NCBI GenBank assembly: GCA_964597075.1
Contig: CAZQXC010000019.1
Location: forward strand, 1 to 27,750
Direction: 5' to 3'
DNA length: 27,750 bases
From: UBA2336 sp964597075
Lineage (GTDB): Bacteria; Bacteroidota; Bacteroidia; Cytophagales; Cyclobacteriaceae
Shown here: one piece after another, positions 25,886 through 27,750 of the stretch
How positions within the stretch are numbered: the first letter of the stretch is position 1
Layout: each line of letters opens with the position of its first letter
The notes under the pieces: generated by a model
The model's database searches: none
What the model was told of the DNA's origin: nothing
What the model saw: only the letters and a program-made list of their open reading frames with translations
Position numbers and translations under genes: made by a program

Positions 25886-25907
25886 TCTCTATTCGTAATA
25901 GATTACA
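25881..25907. terminator. Inverted repeat across both convergent stop codons
   Basis: TGTAATCT (25881-25888) and AGATTACA (25900-25907) are perfect arms; an alternative pairing adds TCTATT/AATAGA around a CGT loop. The structure contains the stop codons of rfbA and of the M28 peptidase gene. It has no U tract on either strand, so it is only a candidate bidirectional terminator. Confidence 0.4.
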
Positions 25908-26911
25908 TGCAATAAGGTTCTTCCTACAGCCTCGAGCGTTTCTCGGCTGATATTATCCATGTTATCTTTTTTGCTGTGATGAAAGTCACCAAAGAATCCT
26001 TCAGAAGCATCATAGTGAACAATGTTAATGGTAGGAATTTTGGCGTACTCGTTTATAAAGATGTGATCATCGGTTATGGCCCCTTCTTTTTTATTCAGAA
26101 AGATGTGGCCGTAACCTAAACGGTTGGCTGCTTTCCAAACCTTATCAACTATGCCGGGAGCATACTCCATGGATGCGCCCTCACGAACAAACTGTGCATT
26201 TTGCCCGCCTACCATATCGAGCAAAATCCCATAATAAGCCGAGTAGTTTGGCTTGTGTTTATTCTTCGACCAGTATTGAGAACCCAGGCACCACCATGAT
26301 TCCAGATTCTTAGGAAGCTTGTGATCGGTTTGATTTCCATACAGTCTTTCGGCAGTAGTCGAATCAAATCCCCAATCCTCACCATCGAATAAAATCATAT
26401 CCACACCTACTTCAGGTAATTCATTTTCATGAAACACGCGGGCAATTTCAAGCAATACCCCTACGCCACTGGCACCATCATTGGCACCATCAAAATAGGC
26501 TTTTGGGTTTTGAGGATCTTTGTCGGCAAAAGGTCGGGTGTCCCAATGAGCTGCCAGTAAAATCCGTTTGGGTTTATCCGGATTAAACGATGCGATGATG
26601 TTTCGTAAAAAAAGTTTTTGATTGTCGTACGTGGTTGCTTCAAAATCCTGAACGGTTACGCTGGCGCCATAGGCTTTAAACTGTTCAATAAAGTAATCAC
26701 CGGCCTTTTTGTGTGCAGAAGTATTGGGTATACGAGGTCCAAAATCAACCTGTTTCTTTACAAAATTATAAGCTGAATCCGGATTAAAAGCAGGAACGGC
26801 AACTGTTTTAGGCGGTATTTCCGGTTCCTTTGCAGCCTTTTTCTCTTTATTATTTGAGCACGAATAAAGGGAGAGTACGGCAATCAACACGATATAAAAA
26901 GCTGTTTTCAT
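25889..26911 (-). CDS. M28-family zinc peptidase, predicted lipoprotein
   Basis: A 340-residue M28 metallopeptidase related to aminopeptidases and bacterial glutaminyl cyclases. A lipoprotein signal ends in LYSC (C18), so the mature protein should be anchored in a membrane, probably facing the periplasm or cell surface. Expected zinc ligands are H122 (AAHWDTR), the bridging D145 (GANDGASG), E178/D179 (FDGED), and a C-terminal aspartate and histidine, with ITDDHIFIN and FHHSKKDNMDN near the end. Glutaminyl-peptide cyclotransferase is a real alternative to aminopeptidase. It is transcribed alone. Confidence 0.9.
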   Translation of the reverse strand: MKTAFYIVLIAVLSLYSCSNNKEKKAAKEPEIPPKTVAVPAFNPDSAYNFVKKQVDFGPRIPNTSAHKKAGDYFIEQFKAYGASVTVQDFEATTYDNQKLFLRNIIASFNPDKPKRILLAAHWDTRPFADKDPQNPKAYFDGANDGASGVGVLLEIARVFHENELPEVGVDMILFDGEDWGFDSTTAERLYGNQTDHKLPKNLESWWCLGSQYWSKNKHKPNYSAYYGILLDMVGGQNAQFVREGASMEYAPGIVDKVWKAANRLGYGHIFLNKKEGAITDDHIFINEYAKIPTINIVHYDASEGFFGDFHHSKKDNMDNISRETLEAVGRTLLHVIYYE

Positions 26912-26976
26912 AAGCGCTCAAAGTAAAACAAAATTCAACGGATAGAATTCCACCTTATCGCCTTTTGCAGCATTAT

Positions 26977-27007
26977 TTGGCGATCAATTATAAATCTTAT
27001 ACATTTG
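26977..27007 (+). promoter_or_regulatory. Promoter of the rimP-nusA operon
   Basis: TTG at 26977-26979, a 20-base spacer, then TACATTTG at 27000-27007, matching both elements of the Bacteroidota promoter. It would give a leader of about 55-60 bases before the rimP ATG at 27070, containing the hairpin at 27031. Confidence 0.72.
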
Positions 27008-27030
27008 CAACGAAATATGATCAACTAGAC

Positions 27031-27060
27031 GAGGGGACACAAAAGTCCCCTCTTTGTTTT
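27031..27060 (+). terminator. Terminator-like hairpin in the rimP leader
   Basis: GAGGGGAC (27031-27038) and GTCCCCTC (27045-27052) form a perfect 8-base-pair GC-rich stem with a 6-base A-rich loop, followed by TTTGTTTT. It lies between the promoter and the rimP start, so it looks like an attenuator; no alternative antiterminator pairing was found by eye. Confidence 0.6.
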
Positions 27061-27069
27061 ATAGGTTTT

Positions 27070-27534
27070 ATGGAATTAACGGAACGCATTCAAAAACTGG
27101 CGGAAAAGCATCTGAAGGATGATTCCCAGTTTATCGTTGAAGTTGTAGCCACCGTTCGTAAAAAGCCAAATAAGTTGATCGTAATTATTGACGGTGACCG
27201 TAGTGTAACCATTGACGACTGTGCTAATCTGAGTCGTTCCCTATCGGCTGCTTTGGATGAAGACCGGTTGTTAACGGATGCCTATATGCTGGAAGTTTCC
27301 ACCCCGGGTTTGGATCATCCGCTAAAGCTTACCCGACAATATTATAAAAATATGGGGCGCACGGTGAAGGTGAAGACTTCCAGTGATGTGCTCCAGGGTA
27401 AATTACAGGAGGTGACACCGCAAGCGATAACGCTTGAAGTGGTAACCGGTACAGGAAAAAAGAAAGAAGTGAAGGAAATAAACATTCCTTTTTCTGATAT
27501 AGAAAAAACGTTTGTAATGGTATCATTTAAATAA
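27070..27534 (+). CDS. rimP: Ribosome maturation factor RimP
   Basis: RimP binds the 30S precursor and is needed for its maturation. From the ATG at 27070 the protein is 154 residues, the usual length, beginning MELTERIQKLAEKHLKDD. VIIDGDRSVTIDDCANLSR (about 38-56) and LEVSTPGLDHPL (about 75-86) are the family hallmarks. The frame is open a further 35 codons upstream, but that part covers the promoter and leader hairpin and is not protein. nusA follows after 3 bases; rimP-nusA-infB is a conserved bacterial operon. Confidence 0.95.
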   Translation: MELTERIQKLAEKHLKDDSQFIVEVVATVRKKPNKLIVIIDGDRSVTIDDCANLSRSLSAALDEDRLLTDAYMLEVSTPGLDHPLKLTRQYYKNMGRTVKVKTSSDVLQGKLQEVTPQAITLEVVTGTGKKKEVKEINIPFSDIEKTFVMVSFK

Positions 27535-27537
27535 GTT

Positions 27538-27750
27538 ATGACAACGAACGACACAGCCGCAGGCCTCATAGAATCGTTTGCAGAGTTTGCGAAACAGAAG
27601 AACATCGATCGTCCAACAATGATTCGTATTCTGGAAGATGTATTCCGGAATATGATTCGGAAGAAGTATGAAACGGACGACAACTTTGACATTATTATCA
27701 ATCCCGATAAGGGCGATTTGGAAATCTGGCGTTTCCGTGAAATTGTTGAT
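27538..27750 (+). CDS. nusA: Transcription factor NusA, N-terminal part only
   Basis: The first 71 codons of nusA, cut by the window end. The translation MTTNDTAAGLIESFAEFAKQ, followed by NIDRPTMIRILEDVFRNMIRKKY, matches the RNA-polymerase-binding N-terminal domain of NusA. The ATG lies 3 bases after the rimP stop. NusA controls pausing, termination and antitermination, and in well-studied bacteria it also affects expression of its own operon, which makes the leader hairpin upstream of rimP of interest. Confidence 0.94.
   Translation, partial: MTTNDTAAGLIESFAEFAKQKNIDRPTMIRILEDVFRNMIRKKYETDDNFDIIINPDKGDLEIWRFREIVD

Noticed and set aside
27342..27701. Open frame of 119 codons antisense to rimP and nusA
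   Set aside because: Both sense genes are certain; the antisense product is low-complexity and hydrophobic in a way expected of reverse reading.
1..27750. CRISPR array, tRNA or rRNA genes
   Set aside because: No regularly spaced repeats, no T-loop-like sequence in a foldable context and no rRNA segment were seen when reading both strands.

Overview
The window looks like ordinary chromosome from a member of the Bacteroidota, probably order Cytophagales. The phylum call rests on three things: promoter-like boxes of the Bacteroidota type (TTG, then 17-23 bases, then TAnnTTTG) upstream of metK, rpsU and rimP; few recognisable Shine-Dalgarno sequences; and the rpsU - Xer recombinase - raiA order. 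The order-level call is tentative. Most of the window is mid-GC, while the glycosyltransferase block at 13273-18966 is clearly AT-richer. No tRNA, rRNA, CRISPR array, transposase or phage gene was seen, and no gene-free stretch exceeds about 145 bases.

Layout. 1-7000: a SNF2-family helicase cut by the window edge, a convergent LpxL/HtrB-like acyltransferase, then a rightward run of a short-chain dehydrogenase, a secreted protein of unknown function, radA and a UPF0316-type membrane protein. 7000-13160: an ACC-deaminase-like PLP enzyme (leftward), a PA0069-type radical SAM protein, lysA (leftward), an alpha/beta hydrolase overlapping an RsmI-like methyltransferase, and metK. 13270-18970: five tightly packed, partly overlapping glycosyltransferase genes (three Caps_synth-type, one double-domain GT2, one GT61). 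18918-22490, all leftward: PAP2 phosphatase, raiA, a Xer recombinase, rpsU with its own promoter and terminator, and an acyl-CoA dehydrogenase. 22634-25885: ugd, rfbB, rfbA, which make UDP-glucuronate and dTDP-4-keto-6-deoxyglucose. 25889-27750: an M28 peptidase lipoprotein (leftward), then rimP and the start of nusA behind a promoter and a terminator-like leader hairpin.

How they fit. The glycosyltransferase block, the nearby PAP2 phosphatase (possibly acting on a polyprenyl phosphate) and the ugd-rfbB-rfbA precursor genes suggest surface-polysaccharide synthesis, but no flippase, polymerase, initiating transferase, rfbC or rfbD lies in the window, so the pathway must be completed elsewhere. 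The most unusual content is this cassette: a GT2 protein built of two tandem domains, the first with a changed metal-binding motif, next to duplicated Caps_synth genes, in AT-rich DNA. Other points of interest are the rimP leader hairpin, an RsmI paralogue with a rewritten N-terminal motif, and five convergent gene pairs that all abut or overlap.
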